DNA from: CAZHTS01 sp964535315
GTDB lineage: Bacteria > Chloroflexota > Anaerolineae > Anaerolineales > Anaerolineaceae
Assembly: GCA_964535315.1 (NCBI GenBank)
Contig: CAZHTS010000008.1
Location: 1 to 64,000 of the forward strand
DNA: 64,000 bases
Direction: 5' to 3'
Position 1 is the stretch's first letter. Each line of letters opens with the position of its first letter. The notes beneath the pieces were generated by a model. It was not told the DNA's origin, made no database searches, and saw nothing but the letters and a program-made list of their open reading frames with translations. The translations under genes were made by a program, and so were the position numbers. Shown here piece after piece: positions 47,347 through 55,818 of the stretch.

Positions 47347-48093
47347 TTGGAGGAGGGAGGCATGTTGAACTGGATTACGATGCCGGCGGTGAGGGAGGAA
47401 GATTGCGCCCGACCTTTACTGGATTTGCACAAGGTGTCTAAACGCTATCATTCCTTGAGTGGAGAAGTGTTGGCGTTGAAGGGGATCGATTTACAGGTGA
47501 CGGCGGGTGAGTTTGTGGTTGTAACCGGCAAATCGGGCAGCGGCAAGACGACGCTGGTGAATATGATCACCGGGCTGGATCGTCTGAGCAGCGGGGAGGT
47601 GTGGGTGGCGGGGGCCGCCATGCATCGTATGAGCATGGAGCAAACGTCCATGTGGCGCGGACGGGTGATGGGGATTGTCTTTCAAACGTTTGAGTTGTTA
47701 CCCAGCCTGACGATCCAACAGAATGTGATGCTGCCGATGGATTTTGCCCATCGCTATTCGCTGGAACAGCAGCGCCAGCGGGCCTTGGATTTGTTGGAGC
47801 AGGTTGGGATCGGCGAGCACGCCTATAAACGGCCCGGGCAAATATCGGGCGGGCAGCAGCAGCGTGTGGCCGTGGCGCGGGCGTTGGCCAACGACCCGGC
47901 AGTGATCATTGCCGATGAGCCAACCGGCAGCCTGGATTCGGGCACCTCGCACATCGTGGTGGAAATCTTTGAGCGCCTGGCCAGCCAGGGTAAGCTGGTT
48001 TTATTGGTTACTCATGACCGGGATATTGCCCGCCGCGCCTCGCGGGCGATCACCCTGGCCGATGGCGAAGTTGTAGATGAGCGGAGGTCGTGA
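47347..48093 (+). CDS. ABC transporter ATPase B of the two-ATPase system
   Basis: A 248-residue LolD-type ATPase: Walker A GKSGSGKTT, QISGGQQQRVAVARAL signature, VIIADEPTGSLDSGT Walker B, VLLVTHD H-loop. GGAGGGAGG precedes the start region. The annotated ATG at 47347 may be replaced by ATG at 47362 (MLNWITMP), which has the better spaced GGAGGGAGG. Its stop overlaps the permease ATG by 4 bases. It resembles the ATPase domain at 8129-9253 more closely than ATPase A does, but without the cNMP domain. Confidence 0.93.
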   Translation: MEEGGMLNWITMPAVREEDCARPLLDLHKVSKRYHSLSGEVLALKGIDLQVTAGEFVVVTGKSGSGKTTLVNMITGLDRLSSGEVWVAGAAMHRMSMEQTSMWRGRVMGIVFQTFELLPSLTIQQNVMLPMDFAHRYSLEQQRQRALDLLEQVGIGEHAYKRPGQISGGQQQRVAVARALANDPAVIIADEPTGSLDSGTSHIVVEIFERLASQGKLVLLVTHDRDIARRASRAITLADGEVVDERRS

Positions 48094-50495
48094 TGCTGGC
48101 GCCACGTTGGTATAAGGTGTTAAATGATCTGGCTGGAAACAAGACGCGTACGACCCTGATTGTTTTATCGATTGCGGTGGGGCTGTTTGCGGTCGGGGTG
48201 ATTGTCAGTTCACGGACGATCCTTTCAACAGAGATGAACCACAGTTATGCAGCCATCAACCCCGGTACAGGTGTGGTCCGTACGTTTGAGTTGTTTGAAC
48301 AGGATTTTGTCAATTCGGTGCGGGCCATGCCAGAGGTGTCCGATGTCGATGCCCGCCGTTCGGTGGATGTGCGTTTGCAGGTCGGCGTGGATGAGTGGAT
48401 TAATTTGCGCCTCTTTGCTGTGGAGGATTATGATGCCATGCGGGTTAACCGGATAGCTCCTTATCGGGGTGCATGGCCGCCGCCAGACCGCGAGATTCTC
48501 ATTGAGCGTTCGGCTGTTGATTTGATTAAGGCAGAGATAGGTGATTCTATTCTCATTGAGATGCCGGGCGGTAAACGGCGTTGGTTGCGTGTGGCAGGGT
48601 TGGCGCACGATATGGCGCAAGTGCCTGCGCAGTTTGACGGCAGTCCGTATGGTTATGTGACGTTTGATACGATTGATTGGTTGGGCGAGGCTTACGGGTT
48701 TAACGAATTGCACGTTGTCGTTCGCGACCCACCCAATGAAATCTATGCCCGACATGTGGTGAATGAGGTCAAAGACAAAGCCGAACGCAGCGGGTATACG
48801 ATCCCGATGAGTACGACGGTTGAACCGGGGACATTGCCGTTGGGAGATATTCTGGACGCGATTTTATTGTTGATGGGTGTGTTGGGCCTGCTTTCATTAT
48901 TTTTGAGTACTTTTTTGATCATCAATACCGTTTCGGCTTTGATGGCGCAGCAGCGGCGCCAGATTGGGGTGATGAAGGCCATCGGGGCGCATAGTGGGCA
49001 GATCATGACCATGTATCTGGCGATGGTGATGCTTTACGGGCTTGTTGCGTTGTTGATTTCGGTGCCGTTGAGTGTAATTGGGGCGCGCCAGTTGAGCGAG
49101 TTCCTGGCGGCAATGTTTAACTTTGATTTGCGCAGCTTCAATTTTCCTCTTCAGGCGATCGTGATTCAACTGATGACCGGATTACTGGTACCGGTGCTGG
49201 CCTCGTTATATCCGTTCCTTTCAGGGTTGCGTGTTACAGCTGCCGAAGCCATGAGTGCGTATGGAATGGCTGCACGGGCCTCAAAACGTGATTGGCTGGC
49301 GCGCCTGTTTTCGGGTGAAAATTTGTGGGCCACCCGACGGTTATTACTACGCCCCTGGCTGCTCTCTCTGCGCAATACGTTTCGCAGTAAGGGACGGCTG
49401 GTCATGACATTGATCACCCTGTCGTTGGCAGGAAGCATCTTTATCAGCGTTTTCAGCGTACGCTCCTCGATTTTCAGCACGCTGGACGATATGTTGCGCT
49501 GGTGGAATTTTGATATGATGATTACACTGGCACGGCCACATCGTTCGGATCGTCTCAAGCAAGAGGTTTTAACCATCCCTAACGTGGCCAAGGTCGATAT
49601 CTGGGCGCAACTGCCTGCACACCGGGTACGCCCGGACGGCAGCGAGGGCAATTTGCTGTACATGTTTGCCCCACGCGTTGGTTCCGACCTGATCAACCCG
49701 CCGGCGATTGTGGCGGGGCGGTGGTTGCTGCCCGAGGATGACAATGCTATCGTGGTGAACACAATCTTCATGAAGGATGAACCCGATTTAAAGGTGGGGG
49801 ATGAATTTGTGCTTAAAATTGACGGCAAAGAGCGCACCTTGCGTCTGGTGGGGGTCAGCCGCGGCATTTTTGCGTCGATGGTGTATGTCCATTATGATTA
49901 TATTGCTCACCTGACCGGTGACGTGGGCAATGCCAGCTCGGTGCTGGTTCTGTCCAGAGATCGTAGCCCGCAACAGGTGGAGGAAATGGCGCGGCAGGTG
50001 GAGAAGCGTTTTAACTACCTGGACATTGGTGTGAGCGGCATTCAAACCATGCAGCAAGAACGCGCCGAATTGGAAGCTTCTTTTGGTATTCTCGTTAGCC
50101 TGTTGTTGATCATGTCTATTCTCTTGGCGTTGGTAGGTGGGCTGGGACTGATGGGGACGATGAGCATCAACGTGTTGGAACGGACGCGTGAGATTGGTGT
50201 TCTGCGTTCCATTGGCGCATCCAATGGTGGGGTATCCAGGGTCTTTATTCTGGAAGGAATTGGCATCGGTTTGCTCAGCTGGTTGATCGGTTTTTTGACC
50301 GCCATTCCGCTCGGTCGTTTGCTGAGTGATGCAGTGGGCGTGCCGTTAACCGGCGCTCCGTTGAATTTTACCTTTTCGATGACCGGTGTGTGGTTATGGT
50401 TGGTGTTGGTCATTTTGCTCAGTTCATTGGCCAGCCTGATCCCGGCGCGCAATGCTTCGCACCTGACGGTACGCGAGGTATTGGCTTACGAATGA
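48090..50495 (+). CDS. MacB/FtsX-type ABC transporter permease (paralogue of 5721-8132)
   Basis: An 801-residue permease. Opening MLAPRWYKVLNDLAGNKTRT matches the 5721-8132 protein (PRWRKILADLWNNKIRTLLI), as do both FtsX blocks and the ending NASHLTVREVLAYE. It has an N-terminal anchor (about 20-42), an external domain, FtsX block 1 (about 250-375), anchor 2 (about 435-455), a second external domain and FtsX block 2 (about 675-795). It is coupled to ATPase B. The two paralogous permeases are paired with different ATPase arrangements. Confidence 0.93.
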   Translation: MMLAPRWYKVLNDLAGNKTRTTLIVLSIAVGLFAVGVIVSSRTILSTEMNHSYAAINPGTGVVRTFELFEQDFVNSVRAMPEVSDVDARRSVDVRLQVGVDEWINLRLFAVEDYDAMRVNRIAPYRGAWPPPDREILIERSAVDLIKAEIGDSILIEMPGGKRRWLRVAGLAHDMAQVPAQFDGSPYGYVTFDTIDWLGEAYGFNELHVVVRDPPNEIYARHVVNEVKDKAERSGYTIPMSTTVEPGTLPLGDILDAILLLMGVLGLLSLFLSTFLIINTVSALMAQQRRQIGVMKAIGAHSGQIMTMYLAMVMLYGLVALLISVPLSVIGARQLSEFLAAMFNFDLRSFNFPLQAIVIQLMTGLLVPVLASLYPFLSGLRVTAAEAMSAYGMAARASKRDWLARLFSGENLWATRRLLLRPWLLSLRNTFRSKGRLVMTLITLSLAGSIFISVFSVRSSIFSTLDDMLRWWNFDMMITLARPHRSDRLKQEVLTIPNVAKVDIWAQLPAHRVRPDGSEGNLLYMFAPRVGSDLINPPAIVAGRWLLPEDDNAIVVNTIFMKDEPDLKVGDEFVLKIDGKERTLRLVGVSRGIFASMVYVHYDYIAHLTGDVGNASSVLVLSRDRSPQQVEEMARQVEKRFNYLDIGVSGIQTMQQERAELEASFGILVSLLLIMSILLALVGGLGLMGTMSINVLERTREIGVLRSIGASNGGVSRVFILEGIGIGLLSWLIGFLTAIPLGRLLSDAVGVPLTGAPLNFTFSMTGVWLWLVLVILLSSLASLIPARNASHLTVREVLAYE

Positions 50496-50508
50496 CTCCG
50501 GCAACCCG

Positions 50509-50534
50509 ATGCGGTGCACCCGGGTGCACCGCAT
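50509..50534. terminator. Perfect 26-base palindrome after the permease gene
   Basis: ATGCGGTGCACCC joined to its reverse complement GGGTGCACCGCAT, starting 14 bases after the stop. Very stable but without a U-tract. It could act as a hairpin terminator or 3' stabiliser. Confidence 0.45.
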
Positions 50535-50598
50535 TCTGGTCTTAAGCGCTGGCTTACCTGCCGCCTTTCATGTTACAGTCGTGGCATGGAGGTGGCTT

Positions 50599-51999
50599 AT
50601 GGGACTGGACATCGTGTTGATTTTTGCAAGAGCGGATTTGCGTCGTGGAACACGCATCAAGCATTATATGGTTCCGCCGCATGGTTTGCAAATTTTGAGC
50701 GCCTTGACGCCGCCGGAGCACCGGGTGCGTTTGATCGACGAATATCATCATCTGGCGCCACCGGATTTGCAGGCTGACTTGATTGGGATCAGCGTGTGGA
50801 CGGCTTCAGCCGGGCGGGCGTATTCCCTGGCGGATCAATATCGCCAGCGCGGGCAGCGGGTGGTGTTAGGGGGGCCGCATGTTTCGGTTTGCCCCGAAGA
50901 AGCTGCGCAGCATGCCGATTGTGTGGTGGTTGGCGAGGCAGAGACGGTTTGGGCGCAACTCCTTGCCGATGTCCAGGCTGGCTGTCTGCGCAGGCGATAT
51001 GAGGGTCGCTTTATTTCGCTAGACGCATCCCCATCGCCGGATTGGTCGGTGGTGCGCCAGCAAGATTACACGGTGCAGGCTGCGCTATCTACCACGCGTG
51101 GCTGCCCGCGGGTATGTGATTTTTGCTTTGAGAGCAGCCGGCCCAAGCCCAATTTTTCACAGCGCTCACTGGAGCGAGTTTTGCGGGATATCGACTCGCG
51201 GCCGGGCGTAATCGCCTTTTTGGACAACGATATTGCCCTGGATCGCCGTTTTGCCATTGAATTGTTTCGGGCCTTAATTCCGCGCCGGCGGCTGTGGCTG
51301 GGGATGACTTCGATCTCGGTTGCTGATGACGAAGCCCTGCTGGATTTGATGGCGCTTTCGGGCTGCCGGACGTTGTTTGTTGGGTTTGAAAGCGTTCACC
51401 CGGATAGCTTGAGTGAAGTCCACAAGCGTTGTAACCGGGTGGAAACCTATCTGCGCAATGCGGAGCGCATTCATGAACGCGGGATCATGGTCAACGGTAG
51501 TTTTGTGTTTGGCTTCGACCATGACGATGCCAGTGTCTTCGATCGGACGGTTGATTTTGGTATCCAGGCCAGGTTAGAAACCGCCACCTTTACCGTGTTG
51601 ACGCCTTACCCCGGCACAACGTTGTATAAGCGCCTGGATGCCGCCGGACGTATTTTTGATCGTGACTGGTCGCACTATGATACCAGCCGGGTGGTATATC
51701 AGCCGCAGCGCATGACGCCTCAGGAATTGGAAGCAGGGTATTTCTATGCCTACGAGCGTTTTTATGGCTGGCCTTCTGTTTTTCAGCGGATACGCTTTAG
51801 TCAGCCCGGTTGTGCGCAGCGATTATTTCTTAATCTTGCGTATAAGAAGGTCGAACCGATGTATCGCCTGCTCAATTACATCCCGGTGGGTAGATTGCGC
51901 TTCCTTTTCAACTGGTATGCCCGGGTATACGATCCGGTCATGAAGGAGCTGTTGCGCGTCAATCCATTGAAGCGGGGGCCAGTATTGCGCGTGGAGTAG
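50599..51999 (+). CDS. B12-binding-type radical SAM protein
   Basis: A 466-residue radical SAM enzyme. The N-terminal about 150 residues have the Rossmann-like pattern of B12-binding domains in this superfamily (LIGISVWTASAGRAYSLAD; VVLGGPHVSVCPEEAAQHADCVVVGEAE), though the cobalamin His motif is not clear. The [4Fe-4S] cluster is bound by C169, C173 and C176 in CPRVCDFC. Downstream elements include FLDNDIALDRR, GCRTLFVGFESVHPD and MVNGSFVFGFDHDD. GGAGG precedes the ATG at 50599. Similar to hopanoid/lipid-modifying and methyltransferase-like members, but the reaction is unknown. Confidence 0.9.
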   Translation: MGLDIVLIFARADLRRGTRIKHYMVPPHGLQILSALTPPEHRVRLIDEYHHLAPPDLQADLIGISVWTASAGRAYSLADQYRQRGQRVVLGGPHVSVCPEEAAQHADCVVVGEAETVWAQLLADVQAGCLRRRYEGRFISLDASPSPDWSVVRQQDYTVQAALSTTRGCPRVCDFCFESSRPKPNFSQRSLERVLRDIDSRPGVIAFLDNDIALDRRFAIELFRALIPRRRLWLGMTSISVADDEALLDLMALSGCRTLFVGFESVHPDSLSEVHKRCNRVETYLRNAERIHERGIMVNGSFVFGFDHDDASVFDRTVDFGIQARLETATFTVLTPYPGTTLYKRLDAAGRIFDRDWSHYDTSRVVYQPQRMTPQELEAGYFYAYERFYGWPSVFQRIRFSQPGCAQRLFLNLAYKKVEPMYRLLNYIPVGRLRFLFNWYARVYDPVMKELLRVNPLKRGPVLRVE

Positions 52000-52067
52000 T
52001 TTTTACGGTTTTTTGCTTACACCCTGCGGTGTAAGCGACGAAGAGATCCAAGGTGCGTGGATTAAAT

Positions 52068-52106
52068 GTTGCTGGCCTGGATGAGGGGGGCATCCAGGCC
52101 AGCAAC
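52068..52106. terminator. Strong stem-loop between radical SAM gene and hcp
   Basis: GTTGCTGGCCTGGATG pairs perfectly with CATCCAGGCCAGCAAC (16 bp, 7-base loop). It lies between convergent genes. U-tracts are poor on both strands. A second smaller hairpin (GCTTACACC / GGTGTAAGC, 52015-52036) lies nearer the radical SAM stop. Confidence 0.6.
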
Positions 52107-52171
52107 GTGTTAGATAATACTACGCTCTTGCAAAAAGCGCAAGGGTTTTAAGCGATTTTCGTGGAAATTGG

Positions 52172-53821
52172 TCAGTTGAGAATGGCCGCCAGATCTTCCT
52201 GTGGGCTAGAGATGGGGCGTAGATCGAATTTTTCGACCAGCAGATTGACCACGTTGGGGGACAGGAAAGCCGGGAGGGTTGGGCCCAGGTAGATGTTTTT
52301 GATACCGAGTGATAGCAGGGTGAGCAGGATGCATACCGCTTTTTGTTCGTACCACGACAGCACCAGGGTGAGCGGCAGGTCATTCACACTGCAAGAGAAT
52401 GCCTGTGATAGCGCAACGGCGATCTGGATGGCGGAATAAGCGTCGTTGCATTGCCCGACATCCAGCAGGCGTGGCAGACCGGCAACGGTTCCCAGGTCTT
52501 TCTTGATGAAGCGGTATTTACCGCAGGCCAGGGTAAGGACGACTGTGTCTCTGGGAGTCTTTTCGGCGAACTGCGTGTAGTAATTGCGACCGGGTTTGGC
52601 GCCGTCGCAGCCGCCAACCAGGAAGAAGTGCCGGATTTGGCCGCTTTTGACAGCATCTACAATGGCGCCGGCGTGGCTGAGGGTGGCGTTGTGGGCAAAA
52701 CCGGTCAGGATTGTTTTGGCGGGTTCGTCCTCCTGCCAGCCGCCCAGTTCCAGGGCCTTTTGGATGACCGGGGTGAAATCCTTGTGTCCATCTGGCTGCG
52801 CCGAAATGTGGGCCACATCCGGCCAGCCAACCACACCGGTGCTGAAAATGCGGTCGCGATAGGAGGGGCGCGGCTCCATCAGGCAGTTGGTCGTCATGAG
52901 GATGGCGCCGGGAAGGTTGTCAAATTCGCGCTGCTGCACCTGCCAGGCGCCGCCGTAATTGCCTACCAGGTGCGGGTATTTCTTGAACTCGGGATAGGCG
53001 TTGGCGGGCAGCATCTCACCGTGGGTATAGATGTTAATGCCCTTGCCGGCGGTCTGGTCGAGCAGCATTTTCAAATCGTGCAGGTCGTGGCCCGAGATTA
53101 CGATGAAAGGGCCTTTCTGCTTTGTAATGCGTACCTGGCTGGGTTCGGGGTGCCCAAAGCTGCCGGTATTGGCGTGATCCAGGAGTTCCATGCATTTCAG
53201 ATTGATCTGGCCGAACTCCATGAGCAGATCCAGCAATTTGCCGGCGTCGAGCTGGTCATCCAGCATGGCGCTCAACCCTTGGTAGAACCAGGCGTTAACC
53301 TCTGCATCCTGGTAGCCCAACGCCCAGGCGTGGTGAGCGTAGGCAGCCATGCCCTTGAGGCCGTATAGCAGGGTGTCTTTGAGCGATTGGACGTCTTCGT
53401 TTTGCAGGGCCTGGGGGCGGATGTTGACGCGGCGGGCGTCGGCTAAGATGGCTTCGTCGCCGGTCGGCAGTGCGTAGAGCGCAGCCAGCGGCGCCAGACC
53501 GTTGCTCGCCGCGATCTGGGCGCGCAGACCGGCTTTGATGGTTTGCGCTTCTTTCAGAAAACGGTAGAAGCGCTGCGGGTCGAAGTTTACGTTGGTCAGG
53601 GTCGAGAATAACGCATCGATCGTGAAGAAATCTGTTTGGACGTCGATCACCTGGCCGGCCTTCTGAAGTGCGTGACCATACCAGGCGATGCCTTGCAACT
53701 GATAAACCAGCAAATCCTGTAAAACGGCTACGTCTTCGTCTTTTCCGCAGACGCCAAAATCGGTGCAGCCTTTGCCGAGAGCAGTTTGTTCGCACTGGTA
53801 GCAAAACATTGGGGTTTCCAT
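52172..53821 (-). CDS. hcp: Hydroxylamine reductase / hybrid-cluster protein
   Basis: A 549-residue Hcp that reduces hydroxylamine or NO and protects against nitrosative stress in anaerobes. The N-terminal cluster ligands are C7, C10, C19 and C25 (spacing C-x2-C-x8-C-x5-C), the pattern of the [4Fe-4S] (class I, anaerobe-type) enzymes rather than the [2Fe-2S] enteric type. Hybrid-cluster ligands are recognisable in SGHDLHDL, the TNCLMEP segment, GGCDGAKPGRNYY, LACGKYRF and DVGQCND. It is transcribed with the small redox-disulfide gene upstream. Its first 94 bases overlap that gene's reading frame. A CRP/FNR-like palindrome precedes the unit. Confidence 0.97.
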   Translation of the reverse strand: METPMFCYQCEQTALGKGCTDFGVCGKDEDVAVLQDLLVYQLQGIAWYGHALQKAGQVIDVQTDFFTIDALFSTLTNVNFDPQRFYRFLKEAQTIKAGLRAQIAASNGLAPLAALYALPTGDEAILADARRVNIRPQALQNEDVQSLKDTLLYGLKGMAAYAHHAWALGYQDAEVNAWFYQGLSAMLDDQLDAGKLLDLLMEFGQINLKCMELLDHANTGSFGHPEPSQVRITKQKGPFIVISGHDLHDLKMLLDQTAGKGINIYTHGEMLPANAYPEFKKYPHLVGNYGGAWQVQQREFDNLPGAILMTTNCLMEPRPSYRDRIFSTGVVGWPDVAHISAQPDGHKDFTPVIQKALELGGWQEDEPAKTILTGFAHNATLSHAGAIVDAVKSGQIRHFFLVGGCDGAKPGRNYYTQFAEKTPRDTVVLTLACGKYRFIKKDLGTVAGLPRLLDVGQCNDAYSAIQIAVALSQAFSCSVNDLPLTLVLSWYEQKAVCILLTLLSLGIKNIYLGPTLPAFLSPNVVNLLVEKFDLRPISSPQEDLAAILN

Positions 53822-54144
53822 GAGAGAGGTTTCCTTTTGTGTCGAGTAGAATGATTTACACGGCGAAAAGAGCGCCGTAATGGACGGAGATTGGCGGCGT
53901 CGTACAGACCCTCAAAATTTAAAGGGGTATTCTTCTCTGTGTGGACGGCGATATTTTGAATGGCGGCAAGCAGCGTATCCAATGAGAGATGATAAACCTG
54001 GGCGGCGTCTTCCAGGCTTTCGAATTCGGACATACTACATCCCACGCAGGCCATGTGGTGCTCGATCAGGAGCGGGACAACCTGCGGGTATACTCTGATC
54101 AATTCGGCAATGTTGGTTTGGGGAGTGATTGGCGTTTTGTCCAT
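53728..54144 (-). CDS. Hybrid-cluster-associated redox-disulfide protein (DUF1858), extended C-terminus
   Basis: A 138-residue reading whose first about 75 residues match the DUF1858/TIGR03980 small domain found beside hcp: TNIAELIRVYPQVVPLLIEHHMACVGCSMSEFESLEDAA, with the CxxC at C33/C36. That domain is usually only about 60-75 residues. Here no stop follows, and the frame runs 94 bases into hcp in another frame with a basic, low-information tail (RPLRRSFRRVNHSTRHKRK). The tail is probably a lost stop or a frameshift, or a real overlap. Likely acts as an electron or disulfide partner of Hcp. Confidence 0.8.
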   Translation of the reverse strand: MDKTPITPQTNIAELIRVYPQVVPLLIEHHMACVGCSMSEFESLEDAAQVYHLSLDTLLAAIQNIAVHTEKNTPLNFEGLYDAANLRPLRRSFRRVNHSTRHKRKPLSWKPQCFATSANKLLSAKAAPILASAEKTKT

Positions 54145-54173
54145 GCGGGGTACCTGATCTCGTTTTCACCCTT

Positions 54174-54219
54174 ATCATAGCGAAAATGTCGATTTTGTTC
54201 TTTGCGCTTGCGCAAAGAA
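54174..54219 (-). promoter_or_regulatory. hcp-operon promoter with 22-bp palindrome at about -41.5
   Basis: On the minus strand, TATGAT (54174-54179) is a good -10. Upstream, a perfect 22-base palindrome of half-site TTCTTTGCGC, centre TT, then its complement lies at 54198-54219, centred at 54208.5. With a start at about 54167 the centre is at -41.5, the exact class II position for CRP/FNR-family activators. The -35 is weak (AAAGAA), fitting activator dependence. Confidence 0.6.
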
Positions 54220-54223
54220 TCAC

Positions 54224-54251
54224 AAACTGGCAACGATATCGTTGCCAGTTT
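54224..54251. promoter_or_regulatory. Perfect 28-base palindrome between hcp promoter and the thioredoxin-DsbD gene
   Basis: Half-site AAACTGGCAACGAT followed directly by its reverse complement, with no loop. It lies 43 bases past the stop of the thioredoxin-DsbD gene on the minus strand and 5 bases upstream of the hcp palindrome. It could be the terminator of the upstream gene (no clear U-tract) or a second operator. Confidence 0.45.
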
Positions 54252-54293
54252 GGTCGTGTGCGGTGAAGCAGATCAGGAACGCCGATTGCGCCT

Positions 54294-55667
54294 TTAGCGC
54301 GTTTTTTGATCTTCGCTGCCGATCCAGATGCCAAAGGCGGGCAGTATTTTGCGGTGTACGAGCAGGATGATGATGGCCACCCCAAAGGCAATGCCAAAGA
54401 TGAGCAATGAGGCGGTCAGGTCATTCATCAACGCCGGGTTGAGAAGCATGACGACCGAAAGGGTGATCATGAGGGTACCGCCGATCAATTTGAGGATGCG
54501 CCCCTGTTTTTCTTCGATGCGACTGGCTTTGAGGGTGAATACGGTGGTGAAAAAGATCGCCAGTTCGTCCAACTGATAGATGATCATGTACAGCAGCAGG
54601 AGCAAAGCAAAGGTCATGGTACCGACCTTTTGCGAAGCCAATAGATTGGTCCATAATACCGGGAAACCGGCGGTGCAAGAGAATTCTACCAGCGAGACGC
54701 CGGCTGCCATGATCACAGTGGCGCCGGCCAGACCCCAAAACGATTGGCTGGCGTCCATGATTTTGCGAATGCGTTGAAAGATACCGGGCTTTTGATCGTC
54801 GGCGATCGTGAACGAGAGGCCTTCTTTGTACCAGAAATAATCTTTCATGTTCACCAGGCCAAAGAAGAGGGCGACCAGTGACACAACGACCTGGATCCAG
54901 CCGACAAAATTGACGATGGCGAACATGGTAAACAGACCGGCGATGAAGAGGGCGTAAACTGCGGCGGTTACGGTGATGAAGATCAGGCCAATGATCAGGA
55001 CTTTACGGCGCGAGCCAGTGTGCAGGGTTAACGCCAGCAGCATGGACAACACCCACAGCGAACAGGGGTTAAAGCCATCGACAAACGAAATTAACAGCGT
55101 GCTGATGGTTAACGATTGGGACTGTAGGTTGACGGCGCCAATCAAAGGCACGTTGATGATGGTGTTGTTTTCGCCTGGAGGAACATTCTGCGCTGAGGCG
55201 CCAGAAACGGAGGCAGGGGCGCTGGCGGGCGCCTGAAGACCCGGAATGACGCCGACGCCGCCATCCTTGCAGCCGAGCTGCTGGCAGGTTTTTACGTTGG
55301 CTTCGATTTCCTGAGCGACGACATCACTGAAGCCGATCCAATAGCGTTCTCCGATGAAAAAGGTGGGCACCCCCTGCGGTTCGAAGCCGTAAGCAGCGGA
55401 CATCTTGGTGAATAACGCCTGATTTGCCTCGCTGTTCCACACCTCGTAGGCTCGGATTTCAACACCGGGATATTTTTGGCTGAGCTCTTGCAGGAAAGGC
55501 TTGGCGCGAGCGCAGTGCGGGCAGCCGTCACCCCAAAAGAAATAGATGACCACGTGATTATTGGCGGATTGTGCCTGAACGCTGACAACCTGGGTCAGGT
55601 TGAAGAGGGCGACCAGTACCAGAAGAAACCAGGCGATTTTTGTCCAGTATTTTGTTTTGACAGACAT
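54294..55667 (-). CDS. Thioredoxin-like domain fused to DsbD/CcdA-type membrane domain
   Basis: A 457-residue protein. A signal-type segment (about 10-30) is followed by a thioredoxin-fold domain with active site C49-P-H-C52 (YFFWGDGCPHCARAKPFL) and GVPTFFIG cis-Pro loop, to about 130. After a Pro/Ala/Ser-rich linker, from about 185 there are about eight membrane helices with paired Cys segments (GFNPCSLWVLSMLL and VEFSCTAGFPVL) typical of the DsbD/CcdA electron-transfer core. It would move reducing equivalents from cytoplasm across the membrane to the fused thioredoxin domain. It sits upstream of hcp on the same strand but with its own end signal. Confidence 0.9.
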   Translation of the reverse strand: MSVKTKYWTKIAWFLLVLVALFNLTQVVSVQAQSANNHVVIYFFWGDGCPHCARAKPFLQELSQKYPGVEIRAYEVWNSEANQALFTKMSAAYGFEPQGVPTFFIGERYWIGFSDVVAQEIEANVKTCQQLGCKDGGVGVIPGLQAPASAPASVSGASAQNVPPGENNTIINVPLIGAVNLQSQSLTISTLLISFVDGFNPCSLWVLSMLLALTLHTGSRRKVLIIGLIFITVTAAVYALFIAGLFTMFAIVNFVGWIQVVVSLVALFFGLVNMKDYFWYKEGLSFTIADDQKPGIFQRIRKIMDASQSFWGLAGATVIMAAGVSLVEFSCTAGFPVLWTNLLASQKVGTMTFALLLLLYMIIYQLDELAIFFTTVFTLKASRIEEKQGRILKLIGGTLMITLSVVMLLNPALMNDLTASLLIFGIAFGVAIIILLVHRKILPAFGIWIGSEDQKTR

Positions 55668-55772
55668 ACAATTTCCTTGAGCTATATTGGGTAATACATA
55701 TCTGAAATGTTTTGTGCCCTGATTTTACCATTGTCCGCTGGTCGCTTCATGATATTTATGTTAGAAAAAGCA

Positions 55773-55802
55773 ACCGGACGCGATAAAATGGTCGCGTCCG
55801 GT
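55773..55802 (-). terminator. Rho-independent terminator of the tetR unit
   Basis: ACCGGACGCGA pairs with TCGCGTCCGGT (8-base loop); on the minus strand it is followed by TTGCTTTTTC. It lies just after the stop of the small membrane-protein gene. Confidence 0.85.
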
Positions 55803-55818
55803 AAGCAGTTTGATGTGG

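Noticed and set aside
50509..50534. Attachment site or phage integration core
   Set aside because: It is a perfect palindrome just after an operon end, better read as a hairpin; no integrase is near.
52015..52036. GCTTACACC / GGTGTAAGC hairpin as a rho-independent terminator of the radical SAM gene
   Set aside because: The T-tract lies before the stem on the plus strand and A residues follow on the minus strand, so it is not canonical; the larger stem at 52068 is listed instead.
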